16,980 nucleotides of DNA from the NCBI GenBank assembly GCA_016193065.1, contig JACPSX010000055.1, forward strand, positions 1-16,980, in the 5' to 3' direction. The DNA comes from Candidatus Tectimicrobiota bacterium. Lineage in GTDB: Bacteria > JACPSX01. The position numbers and the translations under genes were made by a program. Below are positions 7,348 through 15,206 of this stretch, piece after piece. The notes below the pieces were generated by a model that had not been told where the DNA came from, searched no databases, and was given only the letters and a program-made list of their open reading frames with translations. The number at the start of each line of letters is the position of its first letter. Positions within the stretch are counted from its first letter, which is position 1.

Positions 7348-7812
7348 ATGGTGAAACAAACGGTCATCGAGCGGGTGGAACATCTGACACGCTCCGCTAT
7401 CGAGTCCCAGGGGCTGGAACTGCTCGATGTGGAGTACAAGAGGGAAAGAGGGCGTTGGATCTTGCGCCTTTTTATTGATAAGGAAGGAGGGGTCGGGTTG
7501 GACGACTGCGAGGCCATGAGCTGCCTGGCCGGGGAGCTGATCGAGATGGAGAATGTGATCCCTCATCACTACATTCTTGAGGTCTCTTCGCCGGGACTCG
7601 ATCGGCCCCTCAGGCGGCCTCAAGACTTCTCCAGGAGTTGCGGCAAGCTGGTCCGGGTTACCACCGGGATCCCTGTTGAGGGGAGGCGGAAATTTCTGGG
7701 AAGGCTGCTCAAGTTTGAAAACAATCAAATTGTCCTGGAATCGCAGGATGGTCATTTGGTTGAACTTCCCTATGAATCTGTCACCCGAGCTCGACTCGAA
7801 GTTGAGTGGTAG
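7348..7812 (+). CDS. rimP: Ribosome maturation factor RimP
   Basis: RimP binds free 30S subunits and helps their late assembly. The 154-aa product has the RimP N-terminal domain (VEHLTRSAIESQGLELLDVEYKRERGRWILRLFIDKEGGVGLDDCE), the conserved YILEVSSPGLDRPL motif, and a C-terminal SH3-like domain ending in ELPYESVTRARLEVEW. I chose ATG 7348; a TTG at 7330 in the same frame is possible but would add only six residues. The ribosome site is weak (GAGAG at 7336-7340) and lies inside a small inverted repeat. It is first in the rimP-nusA-infB operon, with nusA 24 bases downstream. Confidence 0.95.
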   Translation: MVKQTVIERVEHLTRSAIESQGLELLDVEYKRERGRWILRLFIDKEGGVGLDDCEAMSCLAGELIEMENVIPHHYILEVSSPGLDRPLRRPQDFSRSCGKLVRVTTGIPVEGRRKFLGRLLKFENNQIVLESQDGHLVELPYESVTRARLEVEW

Positions 7813-7836
7813 TCAGGCGGTGGGGAGGCTTTTCTA

Positions 7837-9408
7837 ATGGGGCAGGAACTCATTCGGGTAATTGAACAGATTGGTCGGGAGAAGGGAATTTCCCGGGAAA
7901 CCCTGGTGCAGGCCGTGGAGGCTGCTGTGGTCTCGGCTTCGAAGAAGAGGTTCGCCAGCATGGGCAACATGGAGGCCCGCCTGGATCCCGAATCGGGCGA
8001 AGTGGATCTGTTTAACGTGAAGGACGTCGTGGAGGTCGTGGAAGACAGCGAGACCCAGATTTCCCTGGCCGAAGCAAGAGCCGTAAATCCCAATGCCGAC
8101 CTGGGAGGGAAATTGGTGATCCCCGTGCAAATGGAGGGATTGGGCCGCATCGCGGCGCAAACGGCCAAGCAGGTGATCGTCCAGAGAGTTCGTGAAGCGG
8201 AACGGGAGATCGTTTTCAACGAGTTCCGGGGCCGGGAAGGTGAACTGGTCAACTGCGCTGTGATGCGGATCGAGCGCGGGAACATCATCGTCGACATGGG
8301 TAAGACGGAAGGGATTCTGCCGCGCCGCGAGCAGTCTTTTCGCGAAGTGTTCCGGCGCGGTGAACGGATCAGGGCCTATATCGTGGAGGTGAAGAAAACT
8401 CCCAAGGGGCCCCAGGTCATCCTGTCGCGCACCCACTCGGGGTTCCTGAAGAAACTCTTCGAGCTGGAGGTTCCTGAGGTGGCCGAGGGGACGGTGGAGA
8501 TTGTGGCCGGAGTTCGGGAGCCGAGCGGTCGGGCCAAAATTGCCGTGCGGGCCAAGGAAAAGGACGTGGACCCTGTCGGGGCCTGTGTTGGAGTACGAGG
8601 GTCCAGGGTGCAGGCGATCGTTCAGGAGTTGCGCGGAGAAAAAATCGACATTATCCAATGGACGGACGATCCCGTGGATTTCGTAAAGAACGCCTTGAGT
8701 CCCGCGAAAGTTTCCAGGATTACCGCAAATCCTCAGGAAAAGGCCATGGAAGTCATCGTGCCTGACGACCAACTCTCCCTGGCCATCGGTAAGAAGGGGC
8801 AAAACGTCCGGCTCGCTGCCAAGCTGTCGCAGTGGAGAATTGACATCAAGAGCGAGGCCGAACACGGCAAGCAGGAAGCGGAACGGCAGAAAATAGCCCT
8901 GGAAAAGGCCCGCGGGGATCTAACCGGGGTTCAGGCCCTGAAGGGAGTCGAAGAGGAAACAATCCAATTGCTCATGGGAAACGGGTTCACCAATCTCACC
9001 TCGGTGCTGGAAGCGCCTCTGGAGAGATTGCAGGAGATTCCCGGAATGGACCAGGAAAAAGCTCTAAGGATTAAAGAGCTTGCCCATGCCTTCGTGCGCG
9101 GAGAGACCCAGGAGTCGCCCGGGGCGGCTGATGAGCGGGAGATCCCGGCCTTGACGGTCTCTGAAGATTCCCAGTCCCAAGGGCACTCCTTGCTGGATCT
9201 GGAAGGAGTGGGGGAGAAAACGGCGCATCTGCTTGAGGAACACGGTATCGCCACTGTTGAGGTCCTGTCCCAGGCAAGCGAGGAGAAATTAACCGAGATC
9301 CCCGGGATCGGCAGGGCTCGGGCCGGGGGATTGATTCAGAAAGCGCGGGAGTTCATTACAGGCGGTAGTGGGGGATCAGGTGATGAAAAGGACGGAGGAA
9401 GTGAGTGA
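7837..9408 (+). CDS. nusA: Transcription termination/antitermination factor NusA
   Basis: NusA binds RNA polymerase and nascent RNA and modulates pausing, intrinsic termination and antitermination. In order the 523-aa protein has the polymerase-binding N-terminal domain (about 1-130), an S1 domain (about 135-200), and two KH domains with VGACVGVRGSRVQAIVQEL and IGKKGQNVRLAAKLS (about 205-345). A C-terminal part carries two helix-hairpin-helix acidic repeats (about 360-430 and 450-510, each ending in an IPG motif). Full C-terminal repeats make it E. coli-like in length, longer than Bacillus NusA. The start is ATG 7837 with GGGGAGG at 7822-7828. The 3' end overlaps the next gene by about 26 bases. 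As NusA acts on leader terminators, it may influence the hairpin before rimP; that is inference. Confidence 0.97.
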   Translation: MGQELIRVIEQIGREKGISRETLVQAVEAAVVSASKKRFASMGNMEARLDPESGEVDLFNVKDVVEVVEDSETQISLAEARAVNPNADLGGKLVIPVQMEGLGRIAAQTAKQVIVQRVREAEREIVFNEFRGREGELVNCAVMRIERGNIIVDMGKTEGILPRREQSFREVFRRGERIRAYIVEVKKTPKGPQVILSRTHSGFLKKLFELEVPEVAEGTVEIVAGVREPSGRAKIAVRAKEKDVDPVGACVGVRGSRVQAIVQELRGEKIDIIQWTDDPVDFVKNALSPAKVSRITANPQEKAMEVIVPDDQLSLAIGKKGQNVRLAAKLSQWRIDIKSEAEHGKQEAERQKIALEKARGDLTGVQALKGVEEETIQLLMGNGFTNLTSVLEAPLERLQEIPGMDQEKALRIKELAHAFVRGETQESPGAADEREIPALTVSEDSQSQGHSLLDLEGVGEKTAHLLEEHGIATVEVLSQASEEKLTEIPGIGRARAGGLIQKAREFITGGSGGSGDEKDGGSE

Positions 9409-10048
9409 GCGGATCCGGACCTGCCTGGGCTGCCGGCGCCAGCTTCCCCAGGGGGAATTCCTGCGGATACTCCGGGGCCCTGACGGTGTTTTAGTTCCGG
9501 ACCTGAAGAAGCGCTTGCCCGGGCGGGGCGGCTATGCATGCTTTGACCGGCAGTGTTTGCAGGAAGCCTTGAGTCCGACCCGCTTGCGGCGTGCCTTTCG
9601 AGGGGAGAGCACGGAGAGCATCTCTGTGGATGCCTTTGTGGAGCAACTGCTCCTTCAACTCAAGGAGAGCGTGAAGAATCTTCTGGGCATGGCCTGCAAA
9701 GCCCGGAAGGCAGTCTTTGGAAAGACGGAGGTTAGAGAGGCGCTGGAGAGCGGGCTTCTCCGGTTTGTGGCTGTGGCCTCGGATTGTGAGCAGTCCCGGC
9801 GCCAGGAAATGACGGACAGGTGCGAGAAGCGAACGGTTCCCTATCTCGCCGCCCTATCCGTGGCCGATCTGGGACAGATCAGCGGGCGAGGAGTCATGGA
9901 TTTTGTGGGGATTATAGACAGAGGGTTTGCCGAGCAGATGATCGTTCTCGGCGACCGGCTGCGGCGACTTGACCTTTTGGAAAGGCGCCCGGATGCGCTT
10001 CCTGTTTCCACGGGGTCCAGAAAATCCCGGTCCAGAGAAGGGAGGTGA
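9383..10048 (+). CDS. YlxR (DUF448) and L7Ae-type RNA-binding domains in one protein
   Basis: The N-terminal half (about 1-90) is YlxR-like: [38 protein letters not shown], the [11 protein letters not shown] cysteine pattern and RRAFRG. The second half (about 95-195) resembles the L7Ae/YlxQ kink-turn RNA-binding family: [48 protein letters not shown]. YlxR and YlxQ are separate neighbouring genes between nusA and infB in Bacillus; the joined form occurs in other bacteria. Exact roles are unsettled, though RNA binding in translation or RNA processing is likely. I chose ATG 9383 (221 aa), with GGGGGA at 9370-9375, over GTG 9368. Either way it overlaps nusA. Its stop lies inside the infB ribosome site. 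The basic C-terminal tail ([13 protein letters not shown]) is not conserved. Confidence 0.88.
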   Translation: MKRTEEVSERIRTCLGCRRQLPQGEFLRILRGPDGVLVPDLKKRLPGRGGYACFDRQCLQEALSPTRLRRAFRGESTESISVDAFVEQLLLQLKESVKNLLGMACKARKAVFGKTEVREALESGLLRFVAVASDCEQSRRQEMTDRCEKRTVPYLAALSVADLGQISGRGVMDFVGIIDRGFAEQMIVLGDRLRRLDLLERRPDALPVSTGSRKSRSREGR

Positions 10049-10053
10049 TGGGA

Positions 10054-12243
10054 ATGTCAAATGTTCGGGTGCACGAGCTGGCCAAGAACCTGGGAATGAC
10101 CAGCAAAGATCTCATTGGTCTGTTAGCCAAGGAGGGGATTCCTGCCAAGAGCCACATGAGCGCTTTAGATCCCGAGACGGTGGAGCTTATTGTGGCCTTG
10201 CTGAAAGAAGAGAAGACGCCAACCGCAGCCCCTCCGGCACAAGCGGAGCCCGCTGTGAGCAAGAAGACGAAGGCGGCTGTCAAGAAAAAGGGAGACTCTC
10301 TCCAGGCTGCCGCTGCTCCGACCGAGCCTGCCGTCTCGAAGGAGCCTGCGCCCGGGGTGATCCCGAAGAGTTTGCATGCCGAGGTGTCCCCCACTTCCGT
10401 CGAAGCGCCTGTCGAGGTACCGGAAGAGGTAACACCCCAGCCGGCTCCGGCCGAGGCGCCGGTTTCCGCAGTTGGTCGCGAGCCGGCCGAAGCGGGAAAG
10501 ATTATCCGGATCGGGGAGGCAATTACCGTTAAGGAGCTCTCGGAGCGTCTCTCGCTCAAGCCCCAAGAGGTCATTAAAAAGCTCATCGAAATGAAGGTCA
10601 TGGCTTCCATTAATCAGCTTCTCGACGTGGAAGCGGCCAGGTCCATCTCCGAAAAGTTCGGGTTCCGCGTTGAGGGACCGGCCCCGGGGGAGGAAGGGGG
10701 CGAAGTCGAAGATGTGGAAGAACTCGCGAGATTGGAGCCTCGGGCCCCGGTGGTCACCATCATGGGGCATGTCGACCACGGCAAGACGTCCCTTTTGGAC
10801 GCAATCCGCAAGACCAACGTAACGGGAGGCGAAGCGGGGGGGATTACACAGCATATTGGGGCCTATGAGGTTCAAACCGACGGCCGCAAGGTGACCTTCC
10901 TGGATACACCGGGACACGAAGCGTTCACCGCCATGCGCTCCAGAGGGGCGCAGGTAACGGACATCGTGGTGCTCGTGGTTGCGGCGGACGACGGGGTAAT
11001 GCCGCAGACCCGGGAAGCCATTGCGCACGCGCGGGCCGCCAAGGTTCCCATTGTTGTGGCCGTGAATAAGATCGACAAACCCGGCGCCAATCCCGAGCGC
11101 GTCCGGCAGCAGCTCTCGGAAGAGGGGCTGGTGGCCGAGGCCTGGGGAGGAGATACGATCTATGTGGAGGTCTCCGCCAAGAAGAGTTTGGGGATTGAGA
11201 ACCTCCTGGAGATGATTCTCTTGCAGGCGGATATTTTGGAACTCAAGGCCAACCCCCACCGTCCGGCAAAAGGGGTGATCATCGATTCCAAGCTGGATCG
11301 GGGACGTGGCCCTGTTGCCACGGTCCTTGTGCAAAGTGGAACTCTGCGGGTGGGCGATCCGTTTGTGACCGGCACACACTTCGGGAAAGTACGGGCCTTG
11401 CTGAATTACAGGGGGCAAAAGATCGATGTAGGAGGGCCCTCGACTCCGGTTGAGGTTTTGGGACTTTCCGGTGTCCCGTCGGCGGGGGACTCGTTCAAGG
11501 TCGTCAGCGATGACCGGAAAGCCAGGCAAATCGCGGCCGCGCTTCTGCAAAAACAGCGGGACAAAGAACGGACCCGGATGACGCGAGTGACCCTGGAAGA
11601 TCTGTTCGCCCAGATTCAGCAAGGGGCTGTCAAGGAACTCAACATTGTTCTAAAAGCGGATGTCCAGGGTTCCGTCGAGGCGATTTCCGATGCCCTGGAG
11701 AAGCTGAGCACGGCAGAGGTGCGGCTCAAGGTGATTCACGGAGACGCGGGGGGGATCACCGAGACCGACGTGACTCTGGCGCTGGCCTCGAATGCCATCA
11801 TCATCGGGTTCAGTGTCCGGCCCACGCCTCAGGCTCACCAGTTGGCGGATCGCGAGCAAGTCGACGTGCGTCTCTACACCGTCATTTACGAGGTGGTGAA
11901 CGACATACGGGCTGCGATGGAAGGGTTGCTCGAGCCCACGATGAAGGAGAAGGTGCTGGGCCGGGCCGAGGTCCGCGAGGTGTACATCATTTCCAGGGTC
12001 GGTACGGTTGCGGGGTGCGTGGTCTCCGATGGGCTGATCCCGAGGGGGTCCGAAGCCCGCCTGGTGCGGGACAACGTGATCGTTTACGAGGGTAAAGTCG
12101 GCTCTCTTCGTCGGTTCAAGGAAGACGTCAGGGAAGTCGCCGCGGGCTATGAGTGCGGCATCGGGCTGGAGAAGTTCAACGACATCAAGGTGGGAGACGT
12201 GATCGAGGCGTTTGCCTACGAGGCAGTAGCTCGAAAACTGTGA
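10054..12243 (+). CDS. infB: Translation initiation factor IF-2
   Basis: IF-2 is the GTPase that brings initiator fMet-tRNA to the 30S subunit and promotes subunit joining. The 729-aa product has an N-terminal IF2_N module (1-50), an Ala/Pro/Glu-rich unstructured linker (about 55-145), a second IF2_N module (about 150-205), and the G domain. The G domain carries G1 GHVDHGKT (238-245), switch motif GGITQHIG, G3 DTPGHEAF, G4 NKID and G5 SAK. Beta-barrel domain II, domain III ([13 protein letters not shown]) and the fMet-tRNA-binding domain ending [17 protein letters not shown] follow. I chose ATG 10054, with GGGAGGT at 10040-10046 placed correctly; GTG 10045 and ATG 10048 are in frame but overlap that site. 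It lacks the long N-terminal extension of enterobacterial IF-2. Confidence 0.97.
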   Translation: MSNVRVHELAKNLGMTSKDLIGLLAKEGIPAKSHMSALDPETVELIVALLKEEKTPTAAPPAQAEPAVSKKTKAAVKKKGDSLQAAAAPTEPAVSKEPAPGVIPKSLHAEVSPTSVEAPVEVPEEVTPQPAPAEAPVSAVGREPAEAGKIIRIGEAITVKELSERLSLKPQEVIKKLIEMKVMASINQLLDVEAARSISEKFGFRVEGPAPGEEGGEVEDVEELARLEPRAPVVTIMGHVDHGKTSLLDAIRKTNVTGGEAGGITQHIGAYEVQTDGRKVTFLDTPGHEAFTAMRSRGAQVTDIVVLVVAADDGVMPQTREAIAHARAAKVPIVVAVNKIDKPGANPERVRQQLSEEGLVAEAWGGDTIYVEVSAKKSLGIENLLEMILLQADILELKANPHRPAKGVIIDSKLDRGRGPVATVLVQSGTLRVGDPFVTGTHFGKVRALLNYRGQKIDVGGPSTPVEVLGLSGVPSAGDSFKVVSDDRKARQIAAALLQKQRDKERTRMTRVTLEDLFAQIQQGAVKELNIVLKADVQGSVEAISDALEKLSTAEVRLKVIHGDAGGITETDVTLALASNAIIIGFSVRPTPQAHQLADREQVDVRLYTVIYEVVNDIRAAMEGLLEPTMKEKVLGRAEVREVYIISRVGTVAGCVVSDGLIPRGSEARLVRDNVIVYEGKVGSLRRFKEDVREVAAGYECGIGLEKFNDIKVGDVIEAFAYEAVARKL

Positions 12244-12250
12244 GGTCCAG

Positions 12251-12538
12251 TTGCGCGTGGTGGTAGGGGTTTGCACGGTAGAACTTCTGATCCCGTCCAT
12301 GGGGTCCCTCAAGGGGAAGAGGCAGGTCGTCAAGAGCCTCATCAGCCGGCTCCAGAATAAGTTCAAGGTCTCCGTGGCTGAGGTGGATGAAAACGACAAA
12401 TGGCAAAAGGCGATCATCGGGATCGCTGCTGTCAGCAATGAAGCTAACCATGCAACCCGTGTTCTCCAAAGCGTGGTGAATTACATCGACCGGGAAACCG
12501 CCAGCCAGTTGCTGGACTATTCGATCGAGATTCTGTAG
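12251..12538 (+). CDS. YlxP-like small protein, DUF503 family
   Basis: The 95-aa protein matches the DUF503/YlxP family: VVVGVCTVELLIPSMGSLKGKRQVVKSL at the N terminus, then the VSVAEVDENDKWQKAIIGIAAVSNE core. Members typically sit between infB and rbfA, as here, which points to ribosome assembly or initiation; the molecular function is not established. The start is probably TTG 12251, seven bases after the infB stop, with GAGG overlapping that stop. The next in-frame alternatives (GTG 12257 and 12260) would cut into the first strand. Its stop is 10 bases before the rbfA-nrnA gene. I see nothing unusual in it. Confidence 0.85.
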   Translation: MRVVVGVCTVELLIPSMGSLKGKRQVVKSLISRLQNKFKVSVAEVDENDKWQKAIIGIAAVSNEANHATRVLQSVVNYIDRETASQLLDYSIEIL

Positions 12539-12548
12539 GGGAAATGCC

Positions 12549-13874
12549 GTGTTCTTGGGGAAGAGATCGGAACGGGTTGGGGAGATGATCCTGGCCGAGA
12601 TTTCCCGGCTGCTGTTACGGGAGGTGAAAGACCCGAGAATCGGCTTTGTGACTTTGACGGGGATTGATCTCAGCGATGATCTGAGACATGCCAAGGTATA
12701 CATCAGCGCGCTGGGAGATGAGGGGACGAAGCAAAAGACCCTGCAAGGTCTGTCGAGCTGCGCGGGTTTTCTGCGTGGCCGGTTGGGACGTGAACTCCGA
12801 CTGCGGTACGTTCCGGAGCTTGATTTCCACTGGGACACATCCATCGCACACGGAGTGAGGATCTCGCATGTGATTGACGAGTTGAAGGAGTCCAGGGAAG
12901 CGGCGGCCGTCTTCGCCATGACACAGGTCGCGGAGCTGATCCAGAACAGCCAGTCTTTTGTCATCACCAGCCATATTGATCCCGACGGCGACGCGCTGGG
13001 CGGCTTGCTGGGCCTGGGGCTTTTTTTGCGGCAGATGGGCAAACAGGTGGCCTTGAAACACGTGCAGCCCGTCCCGGAGACCTACCGGTTTCTGCCGGGA
13101 TCGGAACTCATTGAAGTCTGCCCTGTAAACCGGGAGCCCTACCAGGTGGGAATCATGGTGGACTGTGGAGACATGTCCCGCGTCGGCACGCTCTTCCAGG
13201 AGAGGCATCTGATTGGAACGTTCATCAACATCGACCATCACGAAAGCAACGGGGGGTTTGGTGACTACAATCTCTTGGACCCGAAAGCCGCGGCCTCCTC
13301 GGAAATTGTCTACCGGCTCATTTCGGCTGTGGATCCGGGAAAGGCAATTACCGCGGATATCGCCACGAACCTGTTCACGGGGATTCTGGTCGATACGGGA
13401 TCGTTTCATTACGGGAACACGACGCCCGAAGTCCTGATGGTGGTCGCTGACCTGGTGGCCCGGGGGGCTTCACCTGCCGGCATCACCAGGAACCTGTATG
13501 AACAAAGGTCCCTGCCCCAACTCCGTCTTTTGGGGGAAGCTCTGCTGACAGTCGAATGCGCGCTTGCCGGCAGGGTTTCTCTCATGGTCGTTTCCGAGGA
13601 GATGTACCGGCAGACGGGCACCACAGCCGGTGACACGGAGGATCTGGTGAACTTTGCCGGCTCTCTTGCTGGGGTGGAGGTGGCGATCCTGCTGAAGCAG
13701 AAGGGGACCGCTCAATACAAGGCGAGCCTGCGGGCCAAGGACCGGGTCAATGTGGCTTTGGTGGCCGAGCGGTTCGGAGGAGGTGGGCACCCCAATGCGG
13801 CGGGCTGCCATATCGATGGTACTCCAGAGGAGGTCAAGGCCCGTTTGCTCTCCGTGATCCAGGAATTTCTGTGA
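12549..13874 (+). CDS. rbfA: RbfA ribosome-binding factor fused in frame to an NrnA-type DHH phosphoesterase
   Basis: Start GTG 12549 has AGGGGA at 12537-12542. Residues 1-115 are RbfA, a 30S assembly factor: KRSERVGEMILAEISRLLLREVKDPRIG, then LRHAKVYIS, then FLRGRLGRELRLRYVPELDFHWDTSIAHG. Residues 124-441 form a full-length NrnA-like enzyme (nanoRNase/pAp phosphatase): ITSHIDPDGDALGG (139-152), VDCGDMSRVG, IDHHESN with D229-H230-H231, GILVDTGSFHYGNT, and the DHHA1 motif FGGGGHPNAAGC. All metal-binding motifs are present. No stop or ribosome site separates the parts. ATG 12918 (M124) sits exactly where a free NrnA would start, but the nearest purine-rich site (12894-12900) is about 17 bases away. 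The two genes are often adjacent, so fusion by frame joining is easy. A single-base sequencing error cannot be excluded. Confidence 0.9.
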   Translation: MFLGKRSERVGEMILAEISRLLLREVKDPRIGFVTLTGIDLSDDLRHAKVYISALGDEGTKQKTLQGLSSCAGFLRGRLGRELRLRYVPELDFHWDTSIAHGVRISHVIDELKESREAAAVFAMTQVAELIQNSQSFVITSHIDPDGDALGGLLGLGLFLRQMGKQVALKHVQPVPETYRFLPGSELIEVCPVNREPYQVGIMVDCGDMSRVGTLFQERHLIGTFINIDHHESNGGFGDYNLLDPKAAASSEIVYRLISAVDPGKAITADIATNLFTGILVDTGSFHYGNTTPEVLMVVADLVARGASPAGITRNLYEQRSLPQLRLLGEALLTVECALAGRVSLMVVSEEMYRQTGTTAGDTEDLVNFAGSLAGVEVAILLKQKGTAQYKASLRAKDRVNVALVAERFGGGGHPNAAGCHIDGTPEEVKARLLSVIQEFL

Positions 13875-14794
13875 ACGGCTTTCTCAATCTGAATAAAGAA
13901 GCAGGAATGACCTCTCACGATGAGGTGCTTCGGGCCCGGGAGCTTCTGGGGATCAGGAAAGTCGGCCATCTGGGCACTTTGGATCCTCTGGCAACGGGGG
14001 TATTGGTCCTGTGCATCGGCAGTGGTACGAAGCTGGTCTCTTATTTAGAGCACACCTCAAAGGCCTACCGGGCAACGGTGGCTCTGGGGATGGTGACGGA
14101 TACCATGGATATTTCTGGCCGTGTTTTGGAAACCCGGCCAGTCGCCCCCCTTTCGCCGGACGCCGCCTCCCAAATCCTGGAGCGGTTCTGCGGGCAAATC
14201 GAACAGATCCCGCCCATGTATTCGGCCGTTAAAGTCCGAGGCAACCGCCTCTACAAACTGGCCCGCCGCGGGATTGAGGTGGAGCGCCAGCCGCGTCAGA
14301 TCACCATTTTCCGCCTGGTCCTCCAGGATCTGCGGGAAAATTCCCTGACCATCGAGATTGAATGCTCGAAGGGGACTTACATCCGGACTCTGTGCGCGGA
14401 CATCGGTCAGGCGCTGGGGTGTGGAGGGTGTCTTAGGTCTCTGGTCCGAACGAGAGTCGGGCCCTTCAGACTGGAGGAATCGTTGACCTATGAGCAATTG
14501 TGTGGGATCCGGGAGCGGGGTGAGGTCGGCAAGGTCCTGTGGTCTCTGGATCAGGTTCTCTCGGACTATCCGCAAGTCGTTGTCCCCGAGAAGGTTGCTG
14601 ATCGGGTCCGGCACGGTTCCTCATTCCGTGAGGATTGCCTTGCGGGAGGGGGCTCCCCGGTGTCTACGGGTACGATGATGCGCGTTTATGATCCTTCTGG
14701 GAACCTTCTGGCTTTAGCAGAACTCCAATGGGATCAAATGGATAAAGGGCTTTCTCGGATCTTTCGGATCTCCAGGCTTCTGGTCCCGGGGTGA
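13871..14794 (+). CDS. truB: tRNA pseudouridine-55 synthase
   Basis: TruB makes the universal pseudouridine 55 in the T-loop of tRNA. The GTG at 13871 overlaps the previous stop (GTGA), with AGGA at 13861-13864, so translation is coupled to rbfA-nrnA. The 307-aa protein has the catalytic motif GHLGTLDPLATGVL with the nucleophile D38, then AYRATVALGMVTDTMDISGRV, IPPMYSAVKVRGNRLYKLARRG, and CSKGTYIRTLCADIGQALGCG with the LRSLVRTRVGPF segment. A C-terminal PUA-like part follows. Length and motifs are normal. It closes the rimP operon; ribF, its frequent downstream neighbour, is not here, and rpsO follows after a 121-base gap. Confidence 0.96.
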   Translation: MNGFLNLNKEAGMTSHDEVLRARELLGIRKVGHLGTLDPLATGVLVLCIGSGTKLVSYLEHTSKAYRATVALGMVTDTMDISGRVLETRPVAPLSPDAASQILERFCGQIEQIPPMYSAVKVRGNRLYKLARRGIEVERQPRQITIFRLVLQDLRENSLTIEIECSKGTYIRTLCADIGQALGCGGCLRSLVRTRVGPFRLEESLTYEQLCGIRERGEVGKVLWSLDQVLSDYPQVVVPEKVADRVRHGSSFREDCLAGGGSPVSTGTMMRVYDPSGNLLALAELQWDQMDKGLSRIFRISRLLVPG

Positions 14795-14848
14795 TTTCCT
14801 GGACCGACCCGAGGTCGCAGCGCAGAGAAACTGCCAGTAAGGATGGAC

Positions 14849-14877
14849 TTTACAAGCATTGATCGTCCTGCTAACAT
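14849..14877 (+). promoter_or_regulatory. Likely sigma-70-like promoter for rpsO-pnp
   Basis: TTTACA at 14849-14854 and TAACAT at 14872-14877 are 17 bases apart, in the only AT-rich part of the 121-base gap after truB. Transcription would begin near 14884, leaving a short AT-rich leader with AAGGAGA at 14904-14910 before the rpsO ATG. The -35 box is a good match and the -10 box matches four of six positions. Confidence 0.5.
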
Positions 14878-14915
14878 ACGCAAATTAAATTTAGAAAGGA
14901 AATAAGGAGAAGAGG

Positions 14916-15185
14916 ATGCCCTTAGAGCAGACGAAGAAAAACGAGGTTATCCAAGCCTATCGAAAGCACGAGAAAGACACAGGCTCGTCCGAAGTACAAA
15001 TTGCCCTATTGACCGAGAGGATTTCTTACTTGACCAACCACTTTCAGACTCACGCCCGGGATCATCTTTCCCGCCGGGGTTTGCTCAAGCTTGTCGGCCG
15101 CAGACGGAGGCTCCTGGACTATTTGCGACGGAACGATTTTCAGCGCTACCAGACGGTCATCGAGAGGCTGGGGCTTAGGCGCTAG
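14916..15185 (+). CDS. rpsO: 30S ribosomal protein S15
   Basis: S15 is a primary binder of the central domain of 16S rRNA and forms a bridge to the 50S subunit. The 89-aa product has the usual length and motifs: [29 protein letters not shown], then [32 protein letters not shown], then [19 protein letters not shown]. The start is ATG 14916 with AAGGAGA at 14904-14910. pnp begins 21 bases after the stop, the classical rpsO-pnp pair. In several bacteria S15 represses its own mRNA through a structured leader. The leader here is short, and I could not recognise a known S15 leader fold. Confidence 0.97.
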   Translation: MPLEQTKKNEVIQAYRKHEKDTGSSEVQIALLTERISYLTNHFQTHARDHLSRRGLLKLVGRRRRLLDYLRRNDFQRYQTVIERLGLRR

Positions 15186-15206
15186 GAACCTTGGAGAGAG
15201 AGGGAT

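Noticed and set aside
10200-10490. The Ala/Pro/Glu-rich stretch of infB as a repeat or inserted element.
   Set aside because: Such low-complexity linkers between N-terminal modules are normal in IF-2; no exact repeat unit is visible.
10165-11622. Long open frames on the minus strand opposite infB, and similar ones opposite nusA (7834-8865) and the NtrX part (1435-2514).
   Set aside because: They are mirror frames of strongly conserved + strand genes in GC-rich DNA; their translations show no recognisable domain and no convincing ribosome sites.
12918-13874. A separate nrnA gene starting at ATG 12918.
   Set aside because: There is no stop codon between rbfA and this ATG and no ribosome site at proper distance; I annotate one fused gene and record the alternative in the findings.
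14805-14817. Hairpin CGACC-CGA-GGTCG after truB as a terminator.
   Set aside because: The stem is only 5 bp and is not followed by a T-run, so it does not qualify as an intrinsic terminator.
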